Source of the DNA: Tardiphaga robiniae
GTDB taxonomy: Bacteria; Pseudomonadota; Alphaproteobacteria; Rhizobiales; Xanthobacteraceae
Assembly (NCBI RefSeq): GCF_013359755.1
Contig: NZ_JABMCJ010000094.1
Coordinates: 434,001-498,000 of the forward strand
DNA length: 64,000 nt
Reading direction: 5' to 3'
This document shows, one piece after another, positions 27,199 to 36,272 of this stretch. Positions within the stretch are counted from its first letter, which is position 1. Every line of letters starts with the position of its first letter. The position numbers and the translations under genes are program-made. The notes beneath the pieces are model-generated. The model was not told the DNA's origin. It did no database searches and was given only the letters and a program-made list of their open reading frames with translations.

Positions 27199-28407
27199 TT
27201 ATCGCTTGCGCTCGGAGCCGCTCACGGTTCCTTTGGCGACCAGCTCCTTGATCTCATCACCGGAGTAGCCGAACTCGGTGAGGATCTCGTTGAAGTGCTC
27301 GTTGAACTTCGGCGGCACGTGGCGCAGGCTCGCTTTGGTGCGGTCGAAGCGGACCGGCGAGGCAACGCCCTTGTACCAGTCCTTCTCGATGATATCGCCG
27401 CGATGCTTCGTGTGGGCATTGGCGAGCGCCTTGTCGATCGACTGCACCGGGCCTGCCGGCAGGCCGGCGCCGAGCAGGCGCTCGCACAGCGGTGCGCTGT
27501 CGTGATCCTTCAGGATCGCTTCCAGCTCGGCACGCAGCGCATCGCGATTCTGCACGCGGTCACGGTTGCGTGCGAAGCGCACGTCCGTGCCGAGTTCCGG
27601 CTTGCCAAGTTCGCGGCACAGCTTCCGGAAGGTGCCGTCATTGCCGACGCCCATGAAGATATTGCCGTCGCGGGCAGCGAACACGGCATAGGGCACTAGG
27701 TTCGGATGCTCGTTGCCGGTCAGTGCCGGCGGCTTGCCACCGTTGTAGAAATAGTTCGCGGTATGCGGGTGCATGATCGCGAGACCGGTTTCGTACAATG
27801 TCGCCTCGACGAATTGACCGAGACCCGATTTGGCGCGCTCGGCGAGCGCCATCAGGATGCCGACGCAGGCATAGAGACCGGTCGCCATGTCGACAAGCGC
27901 GACGCCGATGCGGGTCGGGCCGCTGTCCTGTGAGCCGGTCGATGCCATCAGGCCGACCATCGACTGGATGATCGCGTCATAGCCGGGGTGGCCGCCATGC
28001 GGGCCATCGCCGCCGAAGCCGGAGATGCGGCAATGGATCAGCTGCGGGAATTTCTCGCGCAGGAAATCGTTGCCGATGCCCCATTTGTCGAGCGTGCCGG
28101 GCTTGAAGTTCTCGATCATCACGTCGGCATTTTCGAGCATCCGCATCAGCACAGTACGACCGCCCTCGGAGGCGAGGTCGAGACCGATCGAACGCTTGTT
28201 GCGGTTGGTGCCGATGAAATAGGCCGCATCGTCGTCGTGGAAGGGGGGGCCCCAGTCGCGCGTCTCGTCGCCGGCGGGCGGCTCGACCTTGACGACGTCA
28301 GCGCCGTGGTCGGCCAGGATCTGGGTGCAATAGGGTCCGCCAAGAACGCGCGACAGATCGATCACGCGCAGGCCGGCAATCGCGCCGGGAGCTATGGGCA
28401 AGCTCAT
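27199..28407 (-). CDS. CaiB/BaiF-family CoA-transferase (class III)
   Basis: Transfers CoA between carboxylic acids through an aspartyl-CoA intermediate. The 402-residue protein opens GLRVIDLSRVLGGPYCTQIL, followed by ADVVKVEPPAGDETRDWGPP, NRNKRSIGLDL and YDAIIQSMVGLMASTG, all class III hallmarks; the catalytic Asp is expected in ALVDMATGLYA (about residue 173). Length and sequence resemble formyl-CoA, succinyl-CoA:glutarate or mesaconate-type enzymes but the substrate cannot be told from sequence. It stands alone between ugpB and ohr with terminators on both sides. Confidence 0.88.
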   Translation of the reverse strand: MSLPIAPGAIAGLRVIDLSRVLGGPYCTQILADHGADVVKVEPPAGDETRDWGPPFHDDDAAYFIGTNRNKRSIGLDLASEGGRTVLMRMLENADVMIENFKPGTLDKWGIGNDFLREKFPQLIHCRISGFGGDGPHGGHPGYDAIIQSMVGLMASTGSQDSGPTRIGVALVDMATGLYACVGILMALAERAKSGLGQFVEATLYETGLAIMHPHTANYFYNGGKPPALTGNEHPNLVPYAVFAARDGNIFMGVGNDGTFRKLCRELGKPELGTDVRFARNRDRVQNRDALRAELEAILKDHDSAPLCERLLGAGLPAGPVQSIDKALANAHTKHRGDIIEKDWYKGVASPVRFDRTKASLRHVPPKFNEHFNEILTEFGYSGDEIKELVAKGTVSGSERKR

Positions 28408-28553
28408 TCAATCAGCCTTCTCTCAAGTGTCGTTGGGATATTTTTATGCCAGAGAGCATGTAAGGGCTGTCAGAGCTAGCGGGCTTCCGGCTGGTCAGCA
28501 ATGGCCTTGTCCGGGCAGCGGCTATGGCCAGAGCGAGGGTATGGCGCAACCGC

Positions 28554-28596
28554 CAGACGAACGCGAACGGGCTCGGCCGATGGCCGAGCCCGTTCG
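28554..28596 (-). terminator. terminator of ohr
   Basis: A perfect 15-bp stem: CGAACGGGCTCGGCC (28564-28578) and GGCCGAGCCCGTTCG (28582-28596) with loop GAT. It starts 33 bases after the ohr stop, followed on the minus strand by a short TTCGTCTGG stretch. Confidence 0.7.
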
Positions 28597-28629
28597 TATC
28601 GAGAGTCAATTCGTTTGCGTCGCCGAAAC

Positions 28630-29055
28630 TCAGACGATCACGGTGCGGACGTCGATATTGCCGCGTGTAGCGTTGGAATACGGGCAGATCTGATGTGCCT
28701 TTTCGACCAGCGCTTCGGCTTCCGCGCGCGGCAGGCCCGGCAGCGAGACCGCGAGTTCGACATCGAGGCCGAAACCGCCAGCCGAGCGCGGGCCGATGCC
28801 CACGGTGGAGGTGACCGACACATCGGCGGGTACCTTCGGGCCGCCCTGCGAGCCCACGAACTTCATCGCGCCGATGAAACAGGCAGCATAGCCGGCCGCG
28901 AACAGCTGCTCGGGATTATTGCCTGCGCCGCCTGCGCCGCCGAGTTCCTTCGGCGTGGTGAGTTTGACGTCGAGCGCGCCATCAAGCGTAGCGGCGTGGC
29001 CATCGCGGCCACCGGTTGCCTTGGCACTGGTCTTGTAGAGCACGTTGACAGACAT
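28630..29055 (-). CDS. ohr: organic hydroperoxide resistance protein Ohr
   Basis: Thiol peroxidase that reduces fatty-acid and other organic hydroperoxides, with lipoyl proteins as donors. The 141-residue OsmC/Ohr protein has the two catalytic cysteines Cys59 (GYAACFIGAM) and Cys124 (HQICPYSNATRGN), plus Arg19-region and Glu49 in NPEQLFAAGYA. ATG at 29055 follows GAGGAG. It is divergent from ohrR, with three operator-like repeats in the 161-base gap, the standard arrangement for peroxide-induced ohr. Confidence 0.95.
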   Translation of the reverse strand: MSVNVLYKTSAKATGGRDGHAATLDGALDVKLTTPKELGGAGGAGNNPEQLFAAGYAACFIGAMKFVGSQGGPKVPADVSVTSTVGIGPRSAGGFGLDVELAVSLPGLPRAEAEALVEKAHQICPYSNATRGNIDVRTVIV

Positions 29056-29092
29056 GGTGTGTCTCCTCGTTGTTTGTATCTTGCCTCATTAT

Positions 29093-29156
29093 AATTGCGC
29101 ACAATTAGATTGTGCACAATACATAAAATGCGTGACGCAATCGAATTGTGCTCAAC
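29093..29156. promoter_or_regulatory. three OhrR-type operator repeats between ohr and ohrR
   Basis: ATTGTGCACAAT at 29109-29120 is a perfect 12-base palindrome. A one-mismatch copy, ATTGCGCACAAT (29094-29105, extended AATTGCGCACAATT), lies 15 bases before it, and a diverged copy ATTGTGCTCAAC (29145-29156) lies 36 bases after it. All are in the divergent ohr/ohrR control region, so they are the likely binding sites of OhrR. Confidence 0.7.
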
Positions 29157-29216
29157 TGATCGTGAAGGGGTTGGGGTCTGGCGTCAGCTGTGGCCAAATA
29201 AGCTCCGGAGATCATC

Positions 29217-29675
29217 ATGGCCAAGAAACCCGCACCTGTTCCGCTGCTGCAGCTCGATAACCAGCTCTGCTTTGCCGTCTATTCGACCGGCCACGCGTTC
29301 AACCGCGTCTACAAGCCGCTGCTGGACCGATTGAAGCTGACCTATCCGCAATATCTGGCGATGCTGGTGCTGTGGGAGCAGGACAATGTGCCGGTGAAGG
29401 ACATCGGCGAGCGGCTGTTTCTCGATTCCGGCACGCTGACGCCGCTGTTGAAGCGGCTGGAAGCGGCCGGCCTGATCAAACGCACCCGCAGCATCGAAGA
29501 CGAGCGGCAGATGCTGATCGCATTGACGGCGCAAGGTCAGGCGCTGCGTGAAAAAGCCAAGGCTGTGCCGCAGGGAATCCTCGCAGCGTCAGCCTGCACG
29601 GTCGGCGAAATGGCTGCGATGAAAAATGAACTCGTGGCGCTACGTGATCGGCTGAACGCAGCGCTCGGGGATTAG
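29217..29675 (+). CDS. ohrR: organic-peroxide-sensing MarR-family repressor OhrR
   Basis: Represses ohr until oxidised by organic hydroperoxides. The 152-residue protein has the sensing Cys18 in LDNQLCFAVYS and a second Cys127 (AASACTVGEM), as in the two-cysteine Xanthomonas type. The HTH and wing are VKDIGERLFLDSGTLTPLLK and TRSIEDERQMLIALT; Tyr residues near VYS and LTYPQY match those that hydrogen-bond the sensing Cys. ATG 29217 follows CCGGAG. Divergent from ohr. Confidence 0.95.
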   Translation: MAKKPAPVPLLQLDNQLCFAVYSTGHAFNRVYKPLLDRLKLTYPQYLAMLVLWEQDNVPVKDIGERLFLDSGTLTPLLKRLEAAGLIKRTRSIEDERQMLIALTAQGQALREKAKAVPQGILAASACTVGEMAAMKNELVALRDRLNAALGD

Positions 29676-29744
29676 CGCGGTCATTCTCTACGAGGATGGG
29701 TTGGTGCGGCTTGCCGAGCCGAAGCTCGCGAAGCGAGCGAAGGA

Positions 29745-29820
<76 letters not shown>

Positions 29821-29901
29821 AATACCTGCGACGCACTGGGTGGGGCGTCGCGCGGCAAACCAAGATCACATATCAGGAGTGATCTCAAGTCTCTTCTGAG
29901 C

Positions 29902-30315
29902 TTAACTTTCTTCGTCGCCCGAGACGTCGCCGATGATGTCGGTCACGTCCTCATCGCCTTCTTCTTCGTCGGCAATGAAGGTCGAATCATCGTCCTCATC
30001 GTCATCGATCGTGTCATCGACTTCGATATCGTCCTCGGATTCCAGCACGGCAGCCTTCTTGCCGGTATTTTCCTCGGCGTCGGCTTCCTCCAGCGAGACC
30101 AATTCTTCGCTCTCGGCGGCTTCCGGAGTTTCTGCGGCGGCAGATGCTGCAGCTGCGCGTGCAGCTGCATCCGCGCGGGTCCGCGGCGGCGCAATCGGCG
30201 CAATCGGCACAACCTCGCCCGTATAAGGCGAAATCACCGGGCTCTTGTTGAGGTCGTAGAACTTCTTGCCCGTCGTGGGGCAAATGCGTTTGGTTCCGAG
30301 ATCGGATTTGGCCAC
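29902..30315 (-). CDS. TIGR02300 / FYDLN acid-domain protein
   Basis: A 137-residue alphaproteobacterial protein of unknown function. The first 40 residues hold the conserved KSDLGTKRICPTTGKKFYDL segment and a NKSPVISPYTGEVV continuation, which resembles a small zinc-ribbon half with one Cys; the rest is an Ala-rich then extremely acidic tail (long runs of Asp and Glu), hence the family name. GTG at 30315 is the start, with AGGA ahead of it. Divergent from aroA with 147 bases between, and just downstream of the tRNA on the same strand in genome order. Confidence 0.88.
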   Translation of the reverse strand: MAKSDLGTKRICPTTGKKFYDLNKSPVISPYTGEVVPIAPIAPPRTRADAAARAAAASAAAETPEAAESEELVSLEEADAEENTGKKAAVLESEDDIEVDDTIDDDEDDDSTFIADEEEGDEDVTDIIGDVSGDEES

Positions 30316-30462
30316 GTGAAGGGTCCTGGGGATTTTTTGAAAAACGGTGCTTCACTTGGCTAGTTGACGCGCCCCTGTCAATAGCGGTTTGCGTGAGAAT
30401 GACCGCTGCGTGACGCAGCGTGGCTCATATGCTACGAGCCGCCTGCGCGAAGGAACACAATC

Positions 30463-31812
30463 TTGACCCAATCAGACACAGCCGCCGCCCAGCCGACCCC
30501 GCTGACCGCGCGAAAATCCGGCGCCCTGCGCGGCTCTGCCCGCGTGCCCGGCGACAAGTCGATCTCGCACCGGGCTCTTATTCTGGGTGCCTTGGCGGTC
30601 GGCGAGACCCGGATTACGGGGCTGCTGGAGGGCGAGGACGTCCTGAATACCGCCAAATCGATGCAGGCGCTGGGCGCCAAGGTCGAACGAACAGGCGATT
30701 TTGCGTGGAAGGTCAACGGCGTCGGCGTTGCCGGCTTCGCCGCGCCCAAGGCGCCGCTGGATTTCGGCAATTCGGGTACCGGGTGCCGGCTGGTGATGGG
30801 GGCGGTCGCGGGCTGTCCGATCGAGGCGACATTCGATGGCGACGCGTCGCTGCGCAGCCGACCGATGCGCAGGATCGTTGATCCGTTGGAGCTGATGGGC
30901 GCCAAGGTCACCGCGAGCCAGGACGGCGGGCGTCTGCCGTTGACGCTCAAAGGCGCGCGTGATCCGCTGCCGATCGTCTATCGTACCCCGGTAGCTTCCG
31001 CCCAGATCAAGTCAGCCGTGCTGCTGGCCGGCCTGTCGGCCCCGGGCACCACCACGGTCATCGAGACCGAGGCCAGCCGGGACCACACCGAGCTGATGCT
31101 CAAGCATTTCGGCGCCGAGATTACTTCCGAAAAAGAAGGCGCGCACGGCCGCAAGATCACGCTCACCGGCCAGCCCGAATTGAAGGGTGCCGATGTCGTG
31201 GTGCCGGCAGATCCGTCCTCCGCAGCATTCCCGATGGTTGCGGCATTGATCGTGCCGGGCTCCGAGATCGTACTCACCGATGTGATGACCAATCCGCTGC
31301 GCACCGGGCTGTTCACGACGTTGCGCGAGATGGGCGCATCCATCGAGGAAAGCGATATCCGCGGCGATGCCGGCGAACCGATGGCGCAGTTCCGGATCAA
31401 GGCCTCGAAGCTGCACGGCGTCGAAGTGCCGCCGGAGCGCGCGCCGTCGATGATCGACGAATATCTGGTGCTGGCTGTGGCTGCGGCGTTTGCCGAAGGC
31501 ACGACCATCATGCGCGGGCTGCAGGAGCTGCGCGTGAAGGAATCCGACCGTCTGGAAGCCACTGCGGCGATGCTGCGGGTCAACGGCGTTAATGTCGAGA
31601 TTGTTGGCGATGACCTCATCGTGCACGGTGACGGTCGCGTTGCCGGTGGCGGCCTCGTTGCCACCCATATGGATCACCGTATCGCCATGTCGGCTCTGGC
31701 CATGGGCCTCGCTTCCGACAGACCGGTGACCATCGACGACACGACCTTCATCGCGACCAGCTTCCCCGATTTCATCCCGATGATGCGTCGGCTGGGTGCT
31801 GATTTTTCGTGA
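30463..31812 (+). CDS. aroA: 3-phosphoshikimate 1-carboxyvinyltransferase (EPSP synthase), class II type
   Basis: Sixth step of the shikimate pathway: joins phosphoenolpyruvate to shikimate-3-phosphate. The 449-residue protein shows [79 protein letters not shown] and [12 protein letters not shown]. It aligns throughout with the class II enzyme of Agrobacterium CP4, but Gly105 stands where CP4 has Ala100, the residue that keeps glyphosate out. The start is TTG at 30463 with AAGGAA ahead; no in-frame ATG fits. Followed by cmk and rpsA, as in most alphaproteobacteria. Confidence 0.95.
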   Translation: MTQSDTAAAQPTPLTARKSGALRGSARVPGDKSISHRALILGALAVGETRITGLLEGEDVLNTAKSMQALGAKVERTGDFAWKVNGVGVAGFAAPKAPLDFGNSGTGCRLVMGAVAGCPIEATFDGDASLRSRPMRRIVDPLELMGAKVTASQDGGRLPLTLKGARDPLPIVYRTPVASAQIKSAVLLAGLSAPGTTTVIETEASRDHTELMLKHFGAEITSEKEGAHGRKITLTGQPELKGADVVVPADPSSAAFPMVAALIVPGSEIVLTDVMTNPLRTGLFTTLREMGASIEESDIRGDAGEPMAQFRIKASKLHGVEVPPERAPSMIDEYLVLAVAAAFAEGTTIMRGLQELRVKESDRLEATAAMLRVNGVNVEIVGDDLIVHGDGRVAGGGLVATHMDHRIAMSALAMGLASDRPVTIDDTTFIATSFPDFIPMMRRLGADFS

Positions 31813-31923
31813 GCTGGGCTGGCGTGGATATTTCCCGAGGCGGGTGCTAAGTCCGCGCAGGTCGCGCGAGCCTAGCTCCCGATCCACCGCCATTCATCGT
31901 GACAAGACGAGCACGCGCAACGC

Positions 31924-32562
31924 ATGATCATTGCTATCGACGGTCCCGCCGCATCTGGAAAAGGCACGCTGGGCAAACGGCTTGCGCATCATTACGGTTA
32001 CCGGCACCTCGATACCGGCGTGATCTATCGCGCGGTCGCCAAGGCGATGCTCGATCTCGGTGCGGACCTGACCGATGAGGCGCAGGCCGTGGCTGTCGCC
32101 AGTGAGCTCGATCCCGAGAAATTCGGCAATCCGGCGCTGAAGACCCAGGAAGTCGGTGATGCGGCCTCTGTGGTCTCGGCTATCCCGCGGGTGCGGGAGG
32201 TGCTTTTGAACTTCCAGCGGCGTTTTGCCGAGGATCCGCCGGGAGCGGTGCTTGACGGCCGCGACATTGGAACCGTGATCTGCCCCCATGCCGACGTGAA
32301 GATCTTCGTGGTGGCCGATGCCAGGGTCCGCGCCCGCCGGCGCACCCTGGAGGCTCTTGGACGGGGCGAGGTGGCCGATGAGGCCGCCGTGCTGGCGGAT
32401 ATCATCAGGCGCGACGAACGCGACCAGAACCGCCCGATTGCGCCTCTGAAGCCGGCCACGGATGCATACTTGCTGGATAACTCCAATTTGGATATAGAAG
32501 GCGGCGTCCGGGCCGCCATCGACATTGTCGAGGCCGTCCGAGCGGGCCGGCAGCGGGTCTGA
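31924..32562 (+). CDS. cmk: cytidylate kinase
   Basis: Phosphorylates CMP and dCMP with ATP. The 212-residue protein starts [20 protein letters not shown], with the P loop GPAASGKGT (residues 7-15), then [14 protein letters not shown], the central [20 protein letters not shown] segment and the lid region [16 protein letters not shown]. Length matches the bacterial short form. It lies 111 bases after aroA and 262 before rpsA, the conserved aroA-cmk-rpsA order. Confidence 0.95.
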   Translation: MIIAIDGPAASGKGTLGKRLAHHYGYRHLDTGVIYRAVAKAMLDLGADLTDEAQAVAVASELDPEKFGNPALKTQEVGDAASVVSAIPRVREVLLNFQRRFAEDPPGAVLDGRDIGTVICPHADVKIFVVADARVRARRRTLEALGRGEVADEAAVLADIIRRDERDQNRPIAPLKPATDAYLLDNSNLDIEGGVRAAIDIVEAVRAGRQRV

Positions 32563-32824
32563 TTTTTCTTTCTTTCCGAAAGACCTCAGACAAAACCGTT
32601 GCCGTCATTGGAGGAAAGCCCGCTCCCGATCTCGAGCTGCGATACGCGCTTAAGGCTCCGGACACCATCAAGACCCTACCCACGTTTCGATCGTGAAGGC
32701 ATGCTGCCGGCCCGTTCTTGCATCCTCCTGCAAGGCGGTCGTTAGAGGTTGCGGACCCCTGACACTTCACATTTGAGACGCCCATTAACCCGAACGGCCG
32801 GCGATACCCGCATCTGGAGAACAA
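32563..32824 (+). other. rpsA leader region
   Basis: Untranslated region between cmk and rpsA. It contains a T-rich start (TTTTTCTTTCTTTCC, 32563-32577), a hairpin CTTGCA-TCCTCC-TGCAAG (32717-32734), and ends CTGGAGAACAA, the rpsA ribosome binding site. S1 genes are often autoregulated through leaders of this kind, but no known riboswitch or leader motif was recognised. Confidence 0.3.
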
Positions 32825-34528
32825 ATGGCTTCGACTGCTTCTTCGTATAATCCTTCCCGCGATGATTTCGCGGCAATGCTCGACGAGTCCTTCGCGGGCG
32901 GCAACCTTCAGGAAAGCTCTGTCATCAAGGGCATCGTGGTTGCGATTGAAAAGGACATGGCCGTCATCGACGTCGGCCTGAAGACTGAAGGCCGTGTGGC
33001 ACTGCGCGAATTCGCCGGTCCCGGCCGTGACAGCGAACTCAAGGTCGGCGACGAAGTCGAAGTGTTCCTCGACCGGATCGAAAACGCACTCGGCGAAGCC
33101 GTTCTGTCGCGCGACAAGGCCCGCCGCGAAGAGAGCTGGGGCAAGCTCGAGAAGGCCTTCAACAACAATGAGAAGGTTCACGGCGTCATCTTCAACCAGG
33201 TCAAGGGTGGCTTCACCGTCGATCTCGACGGCGCAGTGGCCTTCCTGCCGCGTTCGCAGGTGGACATTCGTCCGATCCGCGACGTCGCTCCGCTGATGAA
33301 CAACTCGCAGCCGTTCCAGATCCTCAAGATGGATCGCCGCCGCGGCAATATCGTCGTGTCGCGTCGTACGGTTCTCGAAGAGACCCGCGCTGAACAGCGT
33401 CAGGAACTGGTCCAGAACCTTGAAGAAGGTCAGGTCATCGACGGCGTCGTCAAGAACATCACTGATTACGGTGCGTTCGTTGACCTCGGCGGTATCGACG
33501 GCCTGCTGCACGTCACCGATATCGCGTGGCGCCGCGTCAACCACCCGACTGAAGTGCTCACCATCGGTCAGACGGTCAAGGTCAAGATCATCAAGATCAA
33601 CCACGAGACCCACCGTATCTCGCTCGGCATGAAGCAGCTGCTCGACGATCCGTGGCAGGGCATCGAGGCGAAGTACCCGCTGAATGCACGCTTCTCGGGT
33701 CGCGTCACCAACATCACCGACTACGGCGCATTCGTCGAACTGGAGCCGGGCATCGAAGGCCTGATCCACGTGTCGGAGATGTCGTGGACCAAGAAGAACA
33801 TGCACCCCGGCAAGATCGTTTCGACCTCGCAGGAAGTCGAAGTGCAGGTTCTCGAAGTCGACAGCGTCAAGCGCCGCATTTCGCTCGGTCTCAAGCAGAC
33901 CATGCGCAATCCGTGGGAAGTGTTCGTCGAGAAGTTCCCGGTCGGCTCGACCGTCGAAGGCGAAGTCAAGAACAAGACCGAGTTCGGTCTGTTCCTCGGC
34001 CTCGAAGGCGACGTGGACGGCATGGTCCATCTCTCCGACCTCGACTGGAAGCAGCCGGGCGAGCAGGTCATCGACAACTTCAAGAAGGGCGACATGGTCA
34101 AGGCCATCGTCCTCGACGTGGATGTCGAGAAGGAGCGTATCTCGCTCGGCGTCAAGCAGCTCGAAGGCGACCCCTTCGCAGAGCCGGGCGACGTCAAGAA
34201 GGGCGCTGTCGTGACTTGCGAAGTGATCGAAGTGAAGGAATCCGGCATCGACGTTCAGATCGCCGGCACCGACTTCACGACCTTCATCAAGCGTTCGGAA
34301 CTGGCGCGTGAGCGTTCGGATCAGCGCGCTGAGCGTTTCGCCGTCGGCGAGAAGGTCGATGCCCGCGTGATCCAGTTCGACAAGAAGGCCCGCAAGGTCC
34401 AGGTGTCGATCAAGGCTCTCGAAGTGGCGGAAGAGAAGGAAGCCATCGCGCAGTACGGATCGTCGGATTCGGGCGCGACCCTCGGCGACATTCTCGGCAA
34501 GGCGCTCAAGCAGAGCACCGACAAGTAA
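32825..34528 (+). CDS. rpsA: 30S ribosomal protein S1
   Basis: RNA-binding ribosomal protein needed for initiation on structured messengers. The 567-residue protein carries six S1 (OB-fold) domains; the repeated signature appears as GIVVAIEKDMAVIDVGLKTEG, GVIFNQVKGGFTVDLDGAV, GVVKNITDYGAFVDLGGIDG, GRVTNITDYGAFVELEPGIEG, GEVKNKTEFGLFLGLEGDVDG and a more diverged last copy (CEVIEVKESGIDVQIAG). Codon usage is strongly biased to C-ending and abundant codons, as expected for a highly expressed gene. A classic terminator follows. Confidence 0.97.
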   Translation: MASTASSYNPSRDDFAAMLDESFAGGNLQESSVIKGIVVAIEKDMAVIDVGLKTEGRVALREFAGPGRDSELKVGDEVEVFLDRIENALGEAVLSRDKARREESWGKLEKAFNNNEKVHGVIFNQVKGGFTVDLDGAVAFLPRSQVDIRPIRDVAPLMNNSQPFQILKMDRRRGNIVVSRRTVLEETRAEQRQELVQNLEEGQVIDGVVKNITDYGAFVDLGGIDGLLHVTDIAWRRVNHPTEVLTIGQTVKVKIIKINHETHRISLGMKQLLDDPWQGIEAKYPLNARFSGRVTNITDYGAFVELEPGIEGLIHVSEMSWTKKNMHPGKIVSTSQEVEVQVLEVDSVKRRISLGLKQTMRNPWEVFVEKFPVGSTVEGEVKNKTEFGLFLGLEGDVDGMVHLSDLDWKQPGEQVIDNFKKGDMVKAIVLDVDVEKERISLGVKQLEGDPFAEPGDVKKGAVVTCEVIEVKESGIDVQIAGTDFTTFIKRSELARERSDQRAERFAVGEKVDARVIQFDKKARKVQVSIKALEVAEEKEAIAQYGSSDSGATLGDILGKALKQSTDK

Positions 34529-34569
34529 GCGCGCAAGTAAGTTTCGACTCACTTGTTTGCTACCAATTG

Positions 34570-34597
34570 GGGCCCCGGTTTCACCGGGGCCCTTTTT
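34570..34597 (+). terminator. Rho-independent terminator of rpsA
   Basis: GGGCCCCGG (34570-34578), loop TTTCA, CCGGGGCCC (34584-34592), then TTTTT. It lies 41 bases after the rpsA stop. Confidence 0.92.
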
Positions 34598-34731
34598 GCT
34601 GTTTCGACCATGTTTTCTTCATATTGCCTCGCAATTGATGTATTTGAGATACCTCAAGTAAACGCTGCCCGGACGACAGATGCAGCATCCGCCAGACGCA
34701 AGCTCTCCCGAGGGCTTCCAGGAGATTTCCG

Positions 34732-35712
34732 ATGTCGCTTGATTCCGATGTGATCGTCGATCGCCGCAGGATACGTCGCAAGCTGACGTTCTGGCGCGTG
34801 GCGGCGGTGCTGGTCGCGGTCGCTGCGGTGGTCGTCGTCGGCGTCGTCGTGACACGATCGGGCTCTGAGGCGCTGTCGTCGTCGGGGGCGATCGCGCGCA
34901 TCAAGATCGAGGGCCTGATCCAGAGCAACAATGATCGCGTCGAGGCGCTGGAGCGGCTGGAGAAGTCATCCGCGGCAGCGGTGGTGGTACATATCAATTC
35001 GCCGGGCGGCACCACGGCTGGCTCTGAGCAGCTCTATGACGCGCTGATGCGCCTCAAGGCCAAGAAACCGATGGTCGTTGTCGTCGAGGGCCTGGCCGCA
35101 TCGGGCGGCTACATCGCGGCACTCGCATCCGACCATATCGTTGCGCAGCAGAGCTCGCTGGTCGGCTCCATCGGTGTTCTGTTCCAGTTTCCCAATTTCA
35201 CGGGGTTGATGAAGACCGTCGGTGTCGAGGTCGAGCAGGTCAAATCCTCGCCCCTGAAGGCGGCGCCCAATGGTTTCGAGCCGACCAGCCCGGAGGCGCG
35301 GGCAGCGCTGGAATCGCTGGTGAGGGACTCCTACGGCTGGTTCCGCGGGCTCGTGCAGAGCCGCCGCGCCATGGATGACGCGCAACTACAGAAAGTCGCC
35401 GATGGCCGTGTTTTCACGGGGCGCCAGGCCGTGGACCTCAAGCTGATTGATCAGCTTGGCGACGAGAAAGCCGCCGTGGCGTGGCTGGTATCCGAGAAGA
35501 AGATCAAGAGTGACCTGCCGGTTCGCGACTTCAAGCTGACGCCTAAATTCAGCGATTTCACCTTCCTGCGCGCTGCTGCGACGATCACGCTCGACGCTGT
35601 AGGTCTTGGTGCGATCGCGCGGCAGGTCGAGCAGGCGGGCCTCGCGCAGGCCATGGATGGCTTCGGCCTCGATGGCATGCTGGCGTTGTGGCGGCCGGCC
35701 ACCACTAACTAG
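34732..35712 (+). CDS. sppA: signal peptide peptidase SppA, short form
   Basis: Membrane-bound Ser-Lys protease that degrades leftover signal peptides. The 326-residue protein has one N-terminal membrane helix (about 22-41, RVAAVLVAVAAVVVVGVVV). Catalytic Ser124 lies in LAASGGYIAALASD and the general base Lys176 in VKSSPLKAAPNG, 52 residues later, the same spacing as in the Bacillus enzyme. HINSPGGTTAGSEQLY and SLVGSIGVLFQFPNF are further family blocks. Length fits the short, single-domain form. AGGAG at 34721-34725 precedes the ATG. Followed by ihfB. Confidence 0.93.
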   Translation: MSLDSDVIVDRRRIRRKLTFWRVAAVLVAVAAVVVVGVVVTRSGSEALSSSGAIARIKIEGLIQSNNDRVEALERLEKSSAAAVVVHINSPGGTTAGSEQLYDALMRLKAKKPMVVVVEGLAASGGYIAALASDHIVAQQSSLVGSIGVLFQFPNFTGLMKTVGVEVEQVKSSPLKAAPNGFEPTSPEARAALESLVRDSYGWFRGLVQSRRAMDDAQLQKVADGRVFTGRQAVDLKLIDQLGDEKAAVAWLVSEKKIKSDLPVRDFKLTPKFSDFTFLRAAATITLDAVGLGAIARQVEQAGLAQAMDGFGLDGMLALWRPATTN

Positions 35713-35873
35713 GGAACCGCTCGTCCTGTTCTTTCCGCACTGCAAGGAAGGCTGCAACAACGGTTTCGGGCATTTGTCACGCATTTTCGAAGGTGCCCGA
35801 ATTCATTTAGCGTCTTGACAGTTCAAGGCATTTTCACGGAAATGCATCCTCCCGTTCAGAGTCCAACGTCTCG

Positions 35874-36185
35874 ATGATCAAATCCGAACTCGTTCAACGC
35901 ATCGCTGAGCATAACCCGCACCTCTACCAGCGGGATGTTGAGAACATCGTGAATGCAATTCTCGATGAGATCGTGGCCGCGCTGGCACGCGGTGACCGTG
36001 TCGAACTCCGCGGCTTCGGTGCATTTTCGGTGAAGCATCGCCCGGCCCGTGCGGGCCGCAATCCGCGTACCGGCGAGCATGTTCCGGTGGACCAGAAGAG
36101 CGTTCCGTTCTTCAAGACGGGCAAGGAAATGCGCGAGCGCCTGAATCGCGACGATGCTGCACCGGAAGCAAGCGCAGCGACATAA
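35874..36185 (+). CDS. ihfB: integration host factor subunit beta
   Basis: DNA-bending HU/IHF-family protein, partner of IhfA, acting in sigma-54 activation, recombination and chromosome structure. The 103-residue protein shows [20 protein letters not shown], the arm region [20 protein letters not shown] with the intercalating Pro in RNPRTGE, and [13 protein letters not shown] short acidic Ala-rich tail follows. The order rpsA-(sppA)-ihfB fits related genomes. The ribosome binding site is weak. Confidence 0.95.
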   Translation: MIKSELVQRIAEHNPHLYQRDVENIVNAILDEIVAALARGDRVELRGFGAFSVKHRPARAGRNPRTGEHVPVDQKSVPFFKTGKEMRERLNRDDAAPEASAAT

Positions 36186-36199
36186 AGAACTTTGAGGTA

Positions 36200-36246
36200 G
36201 CGCGCATTCGGGCCGACAGGCCTGAGCCAGATAGCGGAATGCGCGC
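36200..36246. repeat. inverted repeat between ihfB and lapA
   Basis: GCGCGCATTC (36200-36209) and GAATGCGCGC (36237-36246) are perfect 10-base arms around a 27-base loop that can itself fold (GGCC-GACA-GGCC). Located 14 bases after the ihfB stop, it may end or stabilise the ihfB messenger; no T run follows. Confidence 0.45.
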
Positions 36247-36272
36247 CCGCATCGCCTTCGCGAGAGATGTTG

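Noticed and set aside
32701-32745. 14-codon open frame in the rpsA leader as a leader peptide
   Set aside because: The putative GAAGG signal is adjacent to the ATG, the peptide has no regulatory codon run, and rpsA is not known to use attenuation of this type.
32405-34552. Long open frames on the opposite strand of rpsA, and similar ones opposite the monooxygenase gene (10142-12145) and ugpC/ugpE (22818-24758)
   Set aside because: These are consequences of GC-rich third positions in real genes; they have no ribosome binding sites and no recognisable protein features, while the genes opposite are certain.
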